Assembly: GCF_900102015.1 (NCBI RefSeq)
Contig: NZ_FNAT01000001.1
Location: 723,000 to 786,999, forward strand
Direction of reading: 5' to 3'
DNA length: 64,000 bases
From: Limimaricola pyoseonensis
GTDB lineage: Bacteria > Pseudomonadota > Alphaproteobacteria > Rhodobacterales > Rhodobacteraceae
The position numbers and the translations under genes were made by a program. The notes under the pieces are model-generated. The model was given only the letters and a program-made list of their open reading frames with translations. It ran no database searches and was not told the DNA's origin. How positions within the stretch are numbered: the first letter of the stretch is position 1; each line of letters opens with the position of its first letter. Positions 27,187-35,368 of this stretch are shown in pieces.

Positions 27187-28112
27187 CAGGCCCGGCTGCG
27201 GGCGTGCGGCTGCGGCACCAGCCGCTCGGCCTGCCAGCGCACCATCGCCGCCAGCCGCGCCTCGCCCGGGCAGGAGGGGATCGAGGCGACGACGCCGGCG
27301 AGGATGTCCTTCAGCCGCTGCGTCGCGCCCTCGACTCCCAGCGCGGTGACGGCGTTGGGCCGGTCGTGCAGCGGATCCTGTCCGACGGGCTTGCCGAGAT
27401 CCTCGGCGCTCATCACCGCGTCGCGCAGGTCGTCGGCGACCTGGAACGCCTCGCCGATCCGGGCGCCGAGCTCGTCCCACGGGTCCGGCGGCTGCCCGGC
27501 GGCGATGGCGCCCATGCGGGTGGCGGCGACGAAGAGCGCGCCGGTCTTGGCGCGGTGATAGGCCGAGAGGTCGACCTGCGTCTCGCTCTCCCAGCCCTGG
27601 CCGGCGCAGATGCCGTCCGGCATGCCGGTCTGGCGCGCCAATGTCGCGACCAGCGGCGCGCAGCGCTCGGGCGCCTCGGCCGCCGCGCGGGCCAGCAGTT
27701 CGAACCCCAGCACGATCAGCGCGTCGCCGGTCAGCACCGCCAGCGGCTCGGAAAAGGCACGGTGCACGGCGGGCTTGCCGCGCCGGGTCGCGGCGTCGTC
27801 GAAGCAGGGAAGATCGTCATGCACGAGACTGGCGCAATGGATCAGCTCCAGCGCCGCTGCGGCGGCGTCGGCCAGCGCCGGGCGATCGTCGCCGCAGGCC
27901 AGCGCCACGGAGAGCAGGATGGTCGGGCGGATCCGCGCGCCGCCGGGCTGCGTCGCATGGGCGAGCGCCCGGGCCAGCCGAGGCGGCGCGGGAGGTGTCC
28001 CGGCCCGGGCCAGCGCGTCCGTCACCGCGCGATCTATGCGAAGGCGCAGATCGCCCGGGGGCTCCGACTGTAAATCCGCGAACACATTCATTGTGTCAGT
28101 CACACTGGACAT
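27186..28112 (-). CDS. crtE: Geranylgeranyl diphosphate synthase CrtE
   Basis: 308 residues from the first ATG. It makes the C20 precursor of phytoene. First Asp-rich motif H-D-D-L-P-C-F-D-D at about 98-106, second V-A-D-D-L-R-D, and the G-G-A-R-I-R-P-T substrate loop are present. The ATG at 28110-28112 has AGGA nine bases upstream but lies against the PpsR box; an in-frame ATG at 28089-28091 (301 residues) is an alternative that leaves the box free. First gene of the superoperon, divergent from crtD. Confidence 0.93.
   Translation of the reverse strand: MSSVTDTMNVFADLQSEPPGDLRLRIDRAVTDALARAGTPPAPPRLARALAHATQPGGARIRPTILLSVALACGDDRPALADAAAAALELIHCASLVHDDLPCFDDAATRRGKPAVHRAFSEPLAVLTGDALIVLGFELLARAAAEAPERCAPLVATLARQTGMPDGICAGQGWESETQVDLSAYHRAKTGALFVAATRMGAIAAGQPPDPWDELGARIGEAFQVADDLRDAVMSAEDLGKPVGQDPLHDRPNAVTALGVEGATQRLKDILAGVVASIPSCPGEARLAAMVRWQAERLVPQPHARSRA
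28094..28111. promoter_or_regulatory. PpsR/CrtJ box between crtE and crtD
   Basis: TGTCAGTCACACTGGACA, a perfect TGT-N12-ACA match that lies within the crtE 5' end if crtE starts at 28112, or just upstream if it starts at 28091. One box could serve both divergent genes. Confidence 0.7.
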
Positions 28113-28119
28113 GTAGGGT

Positions 28120-28137
28120 TGTCCTGTCAACTGGTCA
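28120..28137. promoter_or_regulatory. Imperfect second PpsR-like box, crtE-crtD region
   Basis: TGTCCTGTCAACTGGTCA keeps TGT and the 12-base spacing but has TCA in place of ACA. It is 26 bp from the perfect box, centre to centre, and just before the crtD start at 28146. Two boxes side by side would fit cooperative PpsR binding. Confidence 0.4.
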
Positions 28138-28145
28138 GTGAGGCG

Positions 28146-29720
28146 ATGCAGGCGCGGGACGACAGGCAGGACGTTGCGCTGATCGGTGCCGGGATCGGCG
28201 GTCTCGCGGCCGCCGGGTGGCTCGTGGCCGCCGGGCGCGACGTGACGGTGTTCGAACGGCACGGCCACCCGGGCGGCAAGCTGCGCGCCCTGCCCTCGCC
28301 TGCCGGCCCGGTCGATGCCGGGCCGACGGTGCTGACGCTGCGCGACGTCTTCGACGACCTCTTCGCCGCGCTCGGCACCCGGCTCGAGAAGCACCTCGCG
28401 CTTGCGCGGCTGCCGGTGATCGCCCGGCATTTCTGGCCCGATGGCGGGCGGCTCGACCTCACCGGCGACACCGGCCGCGACGCCGAGGCGATCGGACGCT
28501 TCGCCGGGTCCGAGGCCGCGCGCGAGTTCCGCGCCTTCGATACCGCCGCGCGCCGGCTCTACGCCGCCTTCGACGCGCCGGTGATGCGCGCGCCCCGGCC
28601 CGACCGCGCCCGCATCATGGCCGCCATCGCGCGCACACCCCGCCTGCTGGCCGACCTCGCGCCCGGCGCGACGCTCGACGCACGGCTCAAGGCCCGCTTC
28701 GACGACCCGCGCCTCGTGCAGCTCTTCGGCCGCTACGCCACCTATGTCGGCGGCAATCCTCTCCATGCCCCCGCCCTACTGGCGCTGATCTGGCGCGCCG
28801 AGGCGGAGGGCGTCTGGGCGGTCGAGGGCGGGCTTTGGCGGCTCGCCGCGGTGCTGCACGAGCTGCTCGCGGCACGCGGGGTGCGGTTCCGCTTCGAAAC
28901 GGACGTCGCCGCCATCGAGACCGATGCCCACGGCGTCGCCGGCCTGCGGCTGGCCGACGGCACCCGGATCGCGGCGCGCAGCGTGCTGTTCAACGGCGAC
29001 CCGCGCGCGCTCGCCACCGGGGCGCTGGGGCCAAATGTGGCGCATCTCGCGGCCGAGGCGGCGCGCTCGCGCAGCCTCTCGGCCCATGTCTGGAGCTTCG
29101 CGGCACGGGCGGCGGGGCCGGAGCTGGCCCGTCACAACGTCTTCTTCACCGCCGACGGCCGGGCCGAGTTCGCCGCGCTCACCGCCGGGCGCACACCGGC
29201 CGATCCCAGCCTCTACCTCTGCGCGCAGGATCGCGGCACGGGCCCCGCCCCCGCCGGTCCGGAGCGCTTCGAGATCATCGCCAACGCCCCGCCCGCCGGG
29301 GCCACCAGAGCGCCCGGGGAGGGCCAGACATGTCCGACACGCAGCATCGAGACCCTCGCCCGCTTCGGCCTGCGCCTCGACCCGGCGCCGGGGCCGATGG
29401 CGCCGACCCGGCCGGGCGACTTCGCGGAGATGTTCCCGGCGAGCCTCGGGGCGCTCTACGGCCAGAGCCCGGACGCGCTGACGGCGGCGTTCCGGCGGCC
29501 GACGGCGCGCACGGCGGTGCCAGGGCTCTACCTCGCGGGGGGCGGGGTGCATCCGGGGCCGGGCCTGCCGATGGCGGCGCTCTCCGGCCGGCACGCGGCC
29601 GAAGCGATGCTGAGCGACCGGACTTCTCGGTCGCGGTCCCGGCCGGGGGATACGGCTGGTGGTATCTCGACGCGATCAGCGACGACGGCGGCCGCGCCGT
29701 CTCGGCGATCGGCTTCATAG
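28146..29720 (+). CDS. crtD: Hydroxyneurosporene/methoxyneurosporene desaturase CrtD
   Basis: 524 residues. FAD-dependent 3,4-desaturase of the spheroidene branch. The FAD motif GAGIGGLAAAGWL is near residue 14 and the C-terminal flavin motif Y-L-A-G-G-G-V-H-P-G-P-G-L-P-M-A-A-L-S-G is about residue 462. After A-A-E-A-M-L-S-D the reading frame continues for 35 low-complexity residues (Ser/Arg/Thr-rich) that overlap crtC. The ATG at 28146 is the first in frame after the promoter region, preceded by GTGAGG. Confidence 0.92.
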   Translation: MQARDDRQDVALIGAGIGGLAAAGWLVAAGRDVTVFERHGHPGGKLRALPSPAGPVDAGPTVLTLRDVFDDLFAALGTRLEKHLALARLPVIARHFWPDGGRLDLTGDTGRDAEAIGRFAGSEAAREFRAFDTAARRLYAAFDAPVMRAPRPDRARIMAAIARTPRLLADLAPGATLDARLKARFDDPRLVQLFGRYATYVGGNPLHAPALLALIWRAEAEGVWAVEGGLWRLAAVLHELLAARGVRFRFETDVAAIETDAHGVAGLRLADGTRIAARSVLFNGDPRALATGALGPNVAHLAAEAARSRSLSAHVWSFAARAAGPELARHNVFFTADGRAEFAALTAGRTPADPSLYLCAQDRGTGPAPAGPERFEIIANAPPAGATRAPGEGQTCPTRSIETLARFGLRLDPAPGPMAPTRPGDFAEMFPASLGALYGQSPDALTAAFRRPTARTAVPGLYLAGGGVHPGPGLPMAALSGRHAAEAMLSDRTSRSRSRPGDTAGGISTRSATTAAAPSRRSAS

Positions 29721-30550
29721 GCTCGGTCTTCTCGCCCTGGTACGGCTGGTCGGGGCGCGGCGACCCGGAGAACCACGTCTGCCTGAACGTCGCCACCTAC
29801 GGGCCGGGCGGGCGGTTCTGCATGACCGACCGGGGCCGCTCGGCGCTACGCCGCGGCCGCGACGCGCTCGAGATCGGGCCGTCGCGGATGCGCTGGAGCG
29901 GCGGGCGGCTGGTGGTCGAGGTCGACGAGGTAGCGGCCCCGCCGCAGATCGGGCGGCTGCGGGGGCGCATCCTGCTGGAGCCCGCGGCCGTGACCGGCAT
30001 CGAGATGGTGCTCGACGGCGAGGGCGCGCATGTCTGGCGGCCCTTCGCCCCGGCGGCGCGGGTCGTGGTCGAGCTGGGCGACGGCAACACGTGGCGCGGC
30101 CACGGCTATCTCGACTCGAATTTCGGCACCCGCCCGCTCGAGACCGATTTCTCGCATTGGAGCTGGGCGCGCTTTCCGGTGCCCGGCGGCGCGGTGGCCT
30201 ATTACGAGGCGCTGGGGCGCGACGGGCAGCGGCGCGGCGCGGCGATCCGCTTCACGGACGGCGCGGCGCAGGAGATGGCCATGCCCGATCCCGCGCCCCT
30301 GCCCCGCACGCTCTGGGGCCTGCGCCGCAGCATCCCGGCCGCGCCCGGCGTCACGCCGCGCCAGCATCTCTCGATGCTGGATTCGCCGTTCTACTGCCGG
30401 GCGGCGGTGGCCAGCCGGATCGACGGGGCCGAACGGATCGGCGTGCACGAGACGCTGGACCTGAACCGCTTCCGCGCGCCGTGGCTGAAGCCGATGCTGG
30501 CGATGCGGGTGCCGCGCCGGGCGCGCTGGCCCCGGGCCGGGACGGCCTAG
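29607..30550 (+). CDS. crtC: Acyclic carotenoid 1,2-hydratase CrtC (start codon not identifiable)
   Basis: The coding frame, clear from about 29612, reads ERPDFSVAVPAGGYGWWYLD and continues through GDPENHVCLNVATYGP and the G-Y-L-D-S-N-F-G-T-R-P-L block to the TAG at 30548-30550, about 313 residues. CrtC adds water to neurosporene/lycopene ends. No ATG, GTG or TTG exists in this frame between 29331 and 29822. The nearest sensible start, ATG 29607, is in the crtD frame, one base out of register. So a single-base deletion just after that ATG (mutation or sequence error) or a non-standard start is implied. The stop shares the palindrome CTAG with the convergent tspO stop. Confidence 0.82.
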
Positions 30551-31011
30551 GCCTTCGCCTCGGCCGGGTTGAGCCGCCAGACCGCGAGGTTCAGCGCCCC
30601 CGCGACGCTGACCCAGGCGAGATAGGGGATGAACATCGCCCCCGCCCAGGGCTCGACCCGCCACAGCGCCACGAGGGTCGCGGCCACGGCCAGCCACAAG
30701 AGCGCCAGCACCAGCATCCCGGCGCGGATGCGGCGCAGGCCGAAGAACACCGGCGTCCAGAGCGTGTTGAGCGCGATCTGCAGCGCCCAGAGCGCCAGCG
30801 CGAAATCGGCCCCGGGCCGCCCCGCGACCAGCCCGCCCGCCCCGGCCATCAGCAGGTAGAGCGTCGTCCAGGCCACCGGGAAGAGCCAGTCTGGCGGGGT
30901 CCAGCGCGGCTTGTTCAGACGGCGGTACCATTCGCCCGGCGGAAACATCGCGCCGGTGGTGCCGGCGGCGAAACAGGCCCCGAGCAGGATCAGCGCGATC
31001 GCCCAGTTCAC
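30547..31011 (-). CDS. tspO: TspO/MBR tryptophan-rich sensory protein
   Basis: 154 residues, five transmembrane helices, rich in Trp. In R. sphaeroides TspO is an outer-membrane tetrapyrrole-related sensor that lowers photosynthesis gene expression in oxygen. Family signature seen: FPPGEWYRRLNKPRWTPPDW at about 23-42 and A-L-N-T-L-W-T-P-V-F-F-G. It begins with GTG overlapping the crtB stop (GTGA), so it is the last gene of crtI-crtB-tspO. Confidence 0.92.
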   Translation of the reverse strand: MNWAIALILLGACFAAGTTGAMFPPGEWYRRLNKPRWTPPDWLFPVAWTTLYLLMAGAGGLVAGRPGADFALALWALQIALNTLWTPVFFGLRRIRAGMLVLALLWLAVAATLVALWRVEPWAGAMFIPYLAWVSVAGALNLAVWRLNPAEAKA

Positions 31012-32006
31012 GACGGCCTCGCCATCGGCGCGGCGAGCGCGGTCAGCACGGGGTCGCTCCAATGCGGGCGGGCGGTGTCGGCATGGGCGGCGGCGTCGAC
31101 AAGGAAGGCGGTCTCCGGCAAGGGGCGGGCGTAGAGCACGGGCGAACGCGGCAGGAGGCCGGTTGTTCCGGCCTGCAGCGCGGCGCGGGCCAGGAGCGCG
31201 GCCTTGGCGGCCCGGGTCGTGCGGGCGCGCCCGGCGAAGGGGTCGTGGCCGGCGCGGGTCAAAGCGGTGCCGATCCCGGCATAGACGTGACGCGCGGCGA
31301 GGATGCCGGGGCGGCAGGCGAAGGGCAGCGCCGCGATGCCCGCCTCCGAGCGATGGTAGAGCGTGTCGGCCTCGCGCAGCAGCCGGCGGACGACCGACCG
31401 GATCGCGGGGCCGGCGGCGGGCGCGGCGAGGAAGCGGTCGGGGTCGAGACCGGCCTCGCGCATCCAGCCGCCCGGCAGGTAGAGCCGCCCGGCGGCGGCG
31501 TCCTCGGCCACGTCGCGCGCGATGTTGGTGAACTGCATCGCCACGCCGAGATCGCAGGCCCGCGCCAGCGCGTCGCGGTCGCGCACGCCCATCAGCACGC
31601 ACATCATCGCCCCGACCGTCGCCGCCACCCGCGCGCAGTAGCCGCGCAGGGCGGAGAGATCGTCGTAGCGCCGTTCCTCGGCGTCCCATTCCAGCCCCTC
31701 GATCAGCGCCTCCGGCAGCGCGCGCGGCAGGGCCTGGCTCTCGACGAGCACTGCGAAGGCGCGATCGACGGGCGTGTCGAGCGGCCGCCCGGCACAGGCG
31801 CGGTCGAGCCGACGGCGCAGCCGCGCCACGGCGGCCGCCTTGCCCGCGCCGAGATCGACCGCGTCGTCGGCTTGCCGGCAGAAGGCATAGAGCACCAGCG
31901 CCGGGTCGCGCACCGCGCGCGGCAAGAGCTTCGAGGCGGCGTGGAAGGAGTGCGAGCCGGCGCGGATCGCGTCAGAGCAGGCCTCGAGATCGGTGGCGGC
32001 GCTCAT
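31008..32006 (-). CDS. crtB: Phytoene synthase CrtB
   Basis: 332 residues. Condenses two geranylgeranyl diphosphates to 15-cis-phytoene. First Asp-rich motif Q-A-D-D-A-V-D at about 45-51 and second N-I-A-R-D-V-A-E-D are intact, as is Y-L-P-G-G-W-M. The ATG overlaps the crtI stop (ATGA). Confidence 0.95.
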   Translation of the reverse strand: MSAATDLEACSDAIRAGSHSFHAASKLLPRAVRDPALVLYAFCRQADDAVDLGAGKAAAVARLRRRLDRACAGRPLDTPVDRAFAVLVESQALPRALPEALIEGLEWDAEERRYDDLSALRGYCARVAATVGAMMCVLMGVRDRDALARACDLGVAMQFTNIARDVAEDAAAGRLYLPGGWMREAGLDPDRFLAAPAAGPAIRSVVRRLLREADTLYHRSEAGIAALPFACRPGILAARHVYAGIGTALTRAGHDPFAGRARTTRAAKAALLARAALQAGTTGLLPRSPVLYARPLPETAFLVDAAAHADTARPHWSDPVLTALAAPMARPS

Positions 32007-33553
32007 GCGCGCACCTTTGCCGCGTCGGGCACCAGCTGGGCCAGCACCTCGGCGCTGGCCACCACGCCCGGCAGCCCCGCCCCCGGATGCGTACCCGCGC
32101 CCACGAGGTAGAGCCCGCGCGCCTCCTCGCTGACATTGTGCGGCCGGAACCATGCGCTCTGGGTCATGCGCGGCTCGAGAGAGAAACCGCAGCCATGCGG
32201 GCTGAGATAGCGGTCGCGGAACGTCTCGGGCGTGAAGACGCGCGAGGCGGTGACGCGCGGGCCGAGGCCCGGCAGGAGCTGGTCTTCGAGCACCGCCTGC
32301 ACGCGGGCCCGGTAGGTTTCGGCCATCGCTGGCCAGTCGACCGTCCCGGCATGGCCGAGATGCGGCACGGGGCTGAGCGCGTACCACGTATCGCAGCCCT
32401 CCGGCGCAGCGGTCGGGTCGGTGACGGCGGGGCGGTGGACATAGAGGCTCATGTCCTCGGCCAGCCGCCCGCGCGCGAAGATGTCGTCGAGCAGCGCCCG
32501 GTAGCGCGGGCCGTTCAGGATGGTGTGGTGGCCGACATCGGGCCAGTCGCCGCGCGTGCCGCGCGTGCCGAAATGCCAGACGAAGAGCCCCATCGACCAG
32601 CGCGCCCGCCTCAGGCGCGGCCCGGTCCAGCGGCGGCGGCGATGGCCGCGCAGCAGCCGGTCGTAGGTGTGGCCCGAGTCGGCGTTGGAGACGACGATGT
32701 CGCCGGGGATCACCTCGCCCGAGACCAGCCGCACGCCGCGCGCCCGGCCGCGGTCGAGCAGGATCTCGTCGGCCTCGGCGCCCATCACCAGCCGCCCGCC
32801 CTGATCGCGCACGACCTGCGCCATGGCGGCGGCGATCGCCGCCACGCCGCCGGTCGCGCAATGCACGCCGAAGCTGCGCTCGAGATGGCCGACGAGCGAA
32901 TAGATCGAGGTGACGGAGAACGGATTGCCGCCGACGAAGAGCGGGTGGAAGGACAGCGCCATCCGCAGCCGCGGGTCGCGGACGTAGCGCGCCGCCATGG
33001 CGTGCACCGAGCGGTCGGCGCGCAGCCGCGCGAATTGCGGCAGGATCCGCAGGAACGCCGGCAGGCGGTGCATCGGGCGGCGGCCGACATCCTCGAAGCC
33101 GATGCCGTATCGGCGTTCGCTCGCCACCATGAAGGCCTCGTATCCCGCGACGTCGCCGGGCGAGAGCCGCGCCACCTCGGCGCGCATCGCGTCCGGATCG
33201 GCGCGGACCGCGAGCCGGCTGCCATCGGGCCAGCGGATCTCGTAGAACGGGTCGAGCGGCCGCAGCTCGACCTCGGCGTGAAAGTCGCGCCCGCAGGCGC
33301 GCCAGAGGTCGCGGAACACCTGCGGCACGGTGACGATGGTCGGGCCGAGATCGAAGCGGAACCCGTCGACCCGCAGCGCCGAGCCGCGCCCGCCGGGCAT
33401 GTCGAGACGGTCGATCACCGTGACCCGCCAGCCCTTGGCACCGAGCCGCATCGCCGCGGCCAGCCCGCCCAGCCCGGCGCCGACGACCACGGCATGCGGC
33501 CGCAGTCGCGCCCCGGCGGCCTGCAGCAGGTCTGGCTCGGCTTTTGTCAACAT
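32003..33553 (-). CDS. crtI: Phytoene desaturase CrtI
   Basis: 516 residues. FAD enzyme that desaturates phytoene to neurosporene (three steps in the spheroidene series). Dinucleotide motif VVVGAGLGGLAAAMRLGAKG near residue 22 and C-terminal L-Y-L-V-G-A-G-T-H-P-G-A-G-L-P-G-V are both present. The only good start is ATG 33551-33553, but it has no Shine-Dalgarno and sits 17 bases from a PpsR box, so the message may be almost leaderless. Confidence 0.95.
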   Translation of the reverse strand: MLTKAEPDLLQAAGARLRPHAVVVGAGLGGLAAAMRLGAKGWRVTVIDRLDMPGGRGSALRVDGFRFDLGPTIVTVPQVFRDLWRACGRDFHAEVELRPLDPFYEIRWPDGSRLAVRADPDAMRAEVARLSPGDVAGYEAFMVASERRYGIGFEDVGRRPMHRLPAFLRILPQFARLRADRSVHAMAARYVRDPRLRMALSFHPLFVGGNPFSVTSIYSLVGHLERSFGVHCATGGVAAIAAAMAQVVRDQGGRLVMGAEADEILLDRGRARGVRLVSGEVIPGDIVVSNADSGHTYDRLLRGHRRRRWTGPRLRRARWSMGLFVWHFGTRGTRGDWPDVGHHTILNGPRYRALLDDIFARGRLAEDMSLYVHRPAVTDPTAAPEGCDTWYALSPVPHLGHAGTVDWPAMAETYRARVQAVLEDQLLPGLGPRVTASRVFTPETFRDRYLSPHGCGFSLEPRMTQSAWFRPHNVSEEARGLYLVGAGTHPGAGLPGVVASAEVLAQLVPDAAKVRA

Positions 33554-33569
33554 GATGACAGCGTAGTAG

Positions 33570-33587
33570 TGTCAACAAAAGTTGACA
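33570..33587. promoter_or_regulatory. PpsR/CrtJ box between crtI and crtA
   Basis: TGTCAACAAAAGTTGACA, perfect TGT-N12-ACA and almost fully palindromic (TGTCAAC / GTTGACA). A weaker copy with N10 spacing (TGTCAACATGATGACA, 33545-33560) covers the crtI start codon. TTGACA at 33582-33587 can be the crtA -35 on the plus strand, and the reverse half one for crtI. Confidence 0.8.
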
Positions 33588-33659
33588 ATCGCGAAGTTTG
33601 CGCCTTCACTGGCAGCACGGGCCGCGTGCGCCGCGGCCCCGCCAGCGGGGAGCGGAGCC

Positions 33660-34364
33660 ATCACCACCGTCAGCCTCAGCCTCTACCGGTTCGCCCCCGG
33701 CCCACCGCGGCTCTGGGCCTTCTGGATGATGGCCGAGGCGCGGCTCCGGCTGTGGCGCACGCCCGGTCTGCGCTTCTGGAAGCTCTGCGGCGGCGGCACG
33801 CGCGGCGGCTTCACCCCGATCCCGAACATGGAGATCTGCGCCATCCTCGCGGTCTGGCCCGACACCGCGGCGGCCGCGCGCGGCACCGAAAGCGGCGTCT
33901 TCGCCCGCTACGCCGCCCGCGCGGACGAAAACTGGACGGTGTTCATGCAGCCGCTTTCGACGCGCGGCCGCTGGGCCCGGCGCGAGCCCTTCGCCGCCGG
34001 GGCCGACCCCGGCCGGGGTCCCCTCGCCGTTCTGACCCGCGCCAGCCTGCGGCCGCGCGCGCTGCCGCGGTTCTGGGGCCACGTGCCGGGGGTCGACGCG
34101 CGGATCGCCGGCAACCCCGACGTGCTGTTCCGCATCGGCATCGGCGAGGTGCCGTTCCTGCACCAGGTCACGTTTTCCATCTGGCCCGACGCGGCCGCGA
34201 TGATCCGTTTCGCGCGCGGCGACGCGGCGCATGCCGGCGCGGTCCAGGCGGTGCGCGCGGGCGGCTGGTTCCGCGAGGAGCTCTACGCCCGGCTCAGGGT
34301 GGTCGGGGCGCGCGGCAGTTGGGGCGGCACAGCACCGCTCGCCACAGGGGAGGTCGCGGCATGA
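33660..34364 (+). CDS. crtA: Spheroidene monooxygenase CrtA (apparent ATC start)
   Basis: About 234 residues from the ATC at 33660. Heme-containing oxygenase that puts the 2-keto group on spheroidene, giving red spheroidenone in air. Homology begins at T-T-V-S-L-S-L-Y-R-F, exactly one residue after the ATC; later L-R-F-W-K-L-C-G-G-G and F-T-P-I-P-N are family features. GGGGAG is seven bases before the ATC, ideal for a start. The only upstream in-frame start is TTG 33582, which is part of the PpsR box and -35 element. Either the natural ATG is mutated or misread, or ATC is used. The stop overlaps bchI (ATGA). Confidence 0.85.
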   Translation: MTTVSLSLYRFAPGPPRLWAFWMMAEARLRLWRTPGLRFWKLCGGGTRGGFTPIPNMEICAILAVWPDTAAAARGTESGVFARYAARADENWTVFMQPLSTRGRWARREPFAAGADPGRGPLAVLTRASLRPRALPRFWGHVPGVDARIAGNPDVLFRIGIGEVPFLHQVTFSIWPDAAAMIRFARGDAAHAGAVQAVRAGGWFREELYARLRVVGARGSWGGTAPLATGEVAA

Positions 34365-35368
34365 GCGGACCGGTCTTCAGCTTCTCGGCCATCGTCGGGC
34401 AGGACGACATGAAGCTCGCGATGATCCTCACCGCGATCGAGCCGCGGCTCGGCGGCGTGCTGGTCTTCGGCGATCGCGGCACCGGCAAGTCGACCGCGGT
34501 GCGCGGGCTCGCGGCGCTTCTGCCGCCGATCCGGGCGGTGGCGAACTGCCCGGTGAACTCGGCCAGCGCCCAAGAGCGGCCGGACTGGGTCGAGGGGCCG
34601 GCGGGGCGGCTGACCAGCCGCCCGACGCCGGTGGTCGACCTGCCGCTCGGCGTCAGCGAGGACCGGGTGACCGGCGCGCTCGACATCGAGCGGGCACTGG
34701 TCAAGGGCGAGAAGGCGTTCCAGCCCGGCCTGCTCGCCGCCGCCAATCGCGGCTATCTCTACATCGACGAGGTGAACCTGCTCGAGGACCACATCGTCGA
34801 CCTGCTGCTCGACGTCGCGCAGTCGGGCGAGAACCTGGTCGAGCGCGAGGGGCTGTCGATCCGCCACGCGGCGCGCTTCGTTCTGGTGGGCTCGGGCAAC
34901 CCCGAGGAAGGCGAGCTGCGGCCGCAGCTGCTCGACCGGTTCGGGGTCTCGGTCGAGGTGCGCTCGCCCACCGACATCGAGGAGCGGATCGAGGTGCTGC
35001 GACGCCGCGACGCCCTCGAGACCGACCCGGAGGGATTCGCCGCCCGCTGGCGGCGGCACGACCTGCGGGTGCGCCGCGCGATCCTCGCCGCGCGCGAGAG
35101 GCTGCGCGATGTCGAGGCCCCCGAGGCGGTGCTGCGCGACTGCGCGGAGCTGTGCCTCGCGCTCGGCGCCGACGGGCTGCGCGGCGAGCTGACGCTGCTG
35201 CGCGCCGCGCGGGCGCTCGCGGCCTACCGGGGCGAGGCGCGGCTCGGCCGGGCGCAGCTGCGCCGGGTCGCGGCCATGGCGCTGAGCCACCGCTTGCGGC
35301 GCGACCCGCTGGACGAGGCGGGCTCGGCCGCGCGGGTGGGCCGCGCCGTGGCGGAGGTGTTGGCATGA
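34361..35368 (+). CDS. bchI: Magnesium chelatase AAA+ ATPase subunit I
   Basis: 335 residues. BchI hexamer rings with BchD drive Mg2+ insertion by BchH. Walker A GDRGTGKS at 37-44, Walker B YLYIDEVNLLED at about 133-144, and arginine finger region L-L-D-R-F-G-V are intact. Coupled to crtA and bchD by ATGA overlaps. Confidence 0.97.
   Translation: MSGPVFSFSAIVGQDDMKLAMILTAIEPRLGGVLVFGDRGTGKSTAVRGLAALLPPIRAVANCPVNSASAQERPDWVEGPAGRLTSRPTPVVDLPLGVSEDRVTGALDIERALVKGEKAFQPGLLAAANRGYLYIDEVNLLEDHIVDLLLDVAQSGENLVEREGLSIRHAARFVLVGSGNPEEGELRPQLLDRFGVSVEVRSPTDIEERIEVLRRRDALETDPEGFAARWRRHDLRVRRAILAARERLRDVEAPEAVLRDCAELCLALGADGLRGELTLLRAARALAAYRGEARLGRAQLRRVAAMALSHRLRRDPLDEAGSAARVGRAVAEVLA

Noticed and set aside
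29331..29606. ATG at 29331 as the crtC start
   Set aside because: It adds about 92 Pro/Arg/Gly-rich residues read out of frame from crtD with no homology to CrtC.
33582..33659. TTG at 33582 as the crtA start
   Set aside because: It is part of the PpsR box and -35 hexamer and would add 26 residues without homology.
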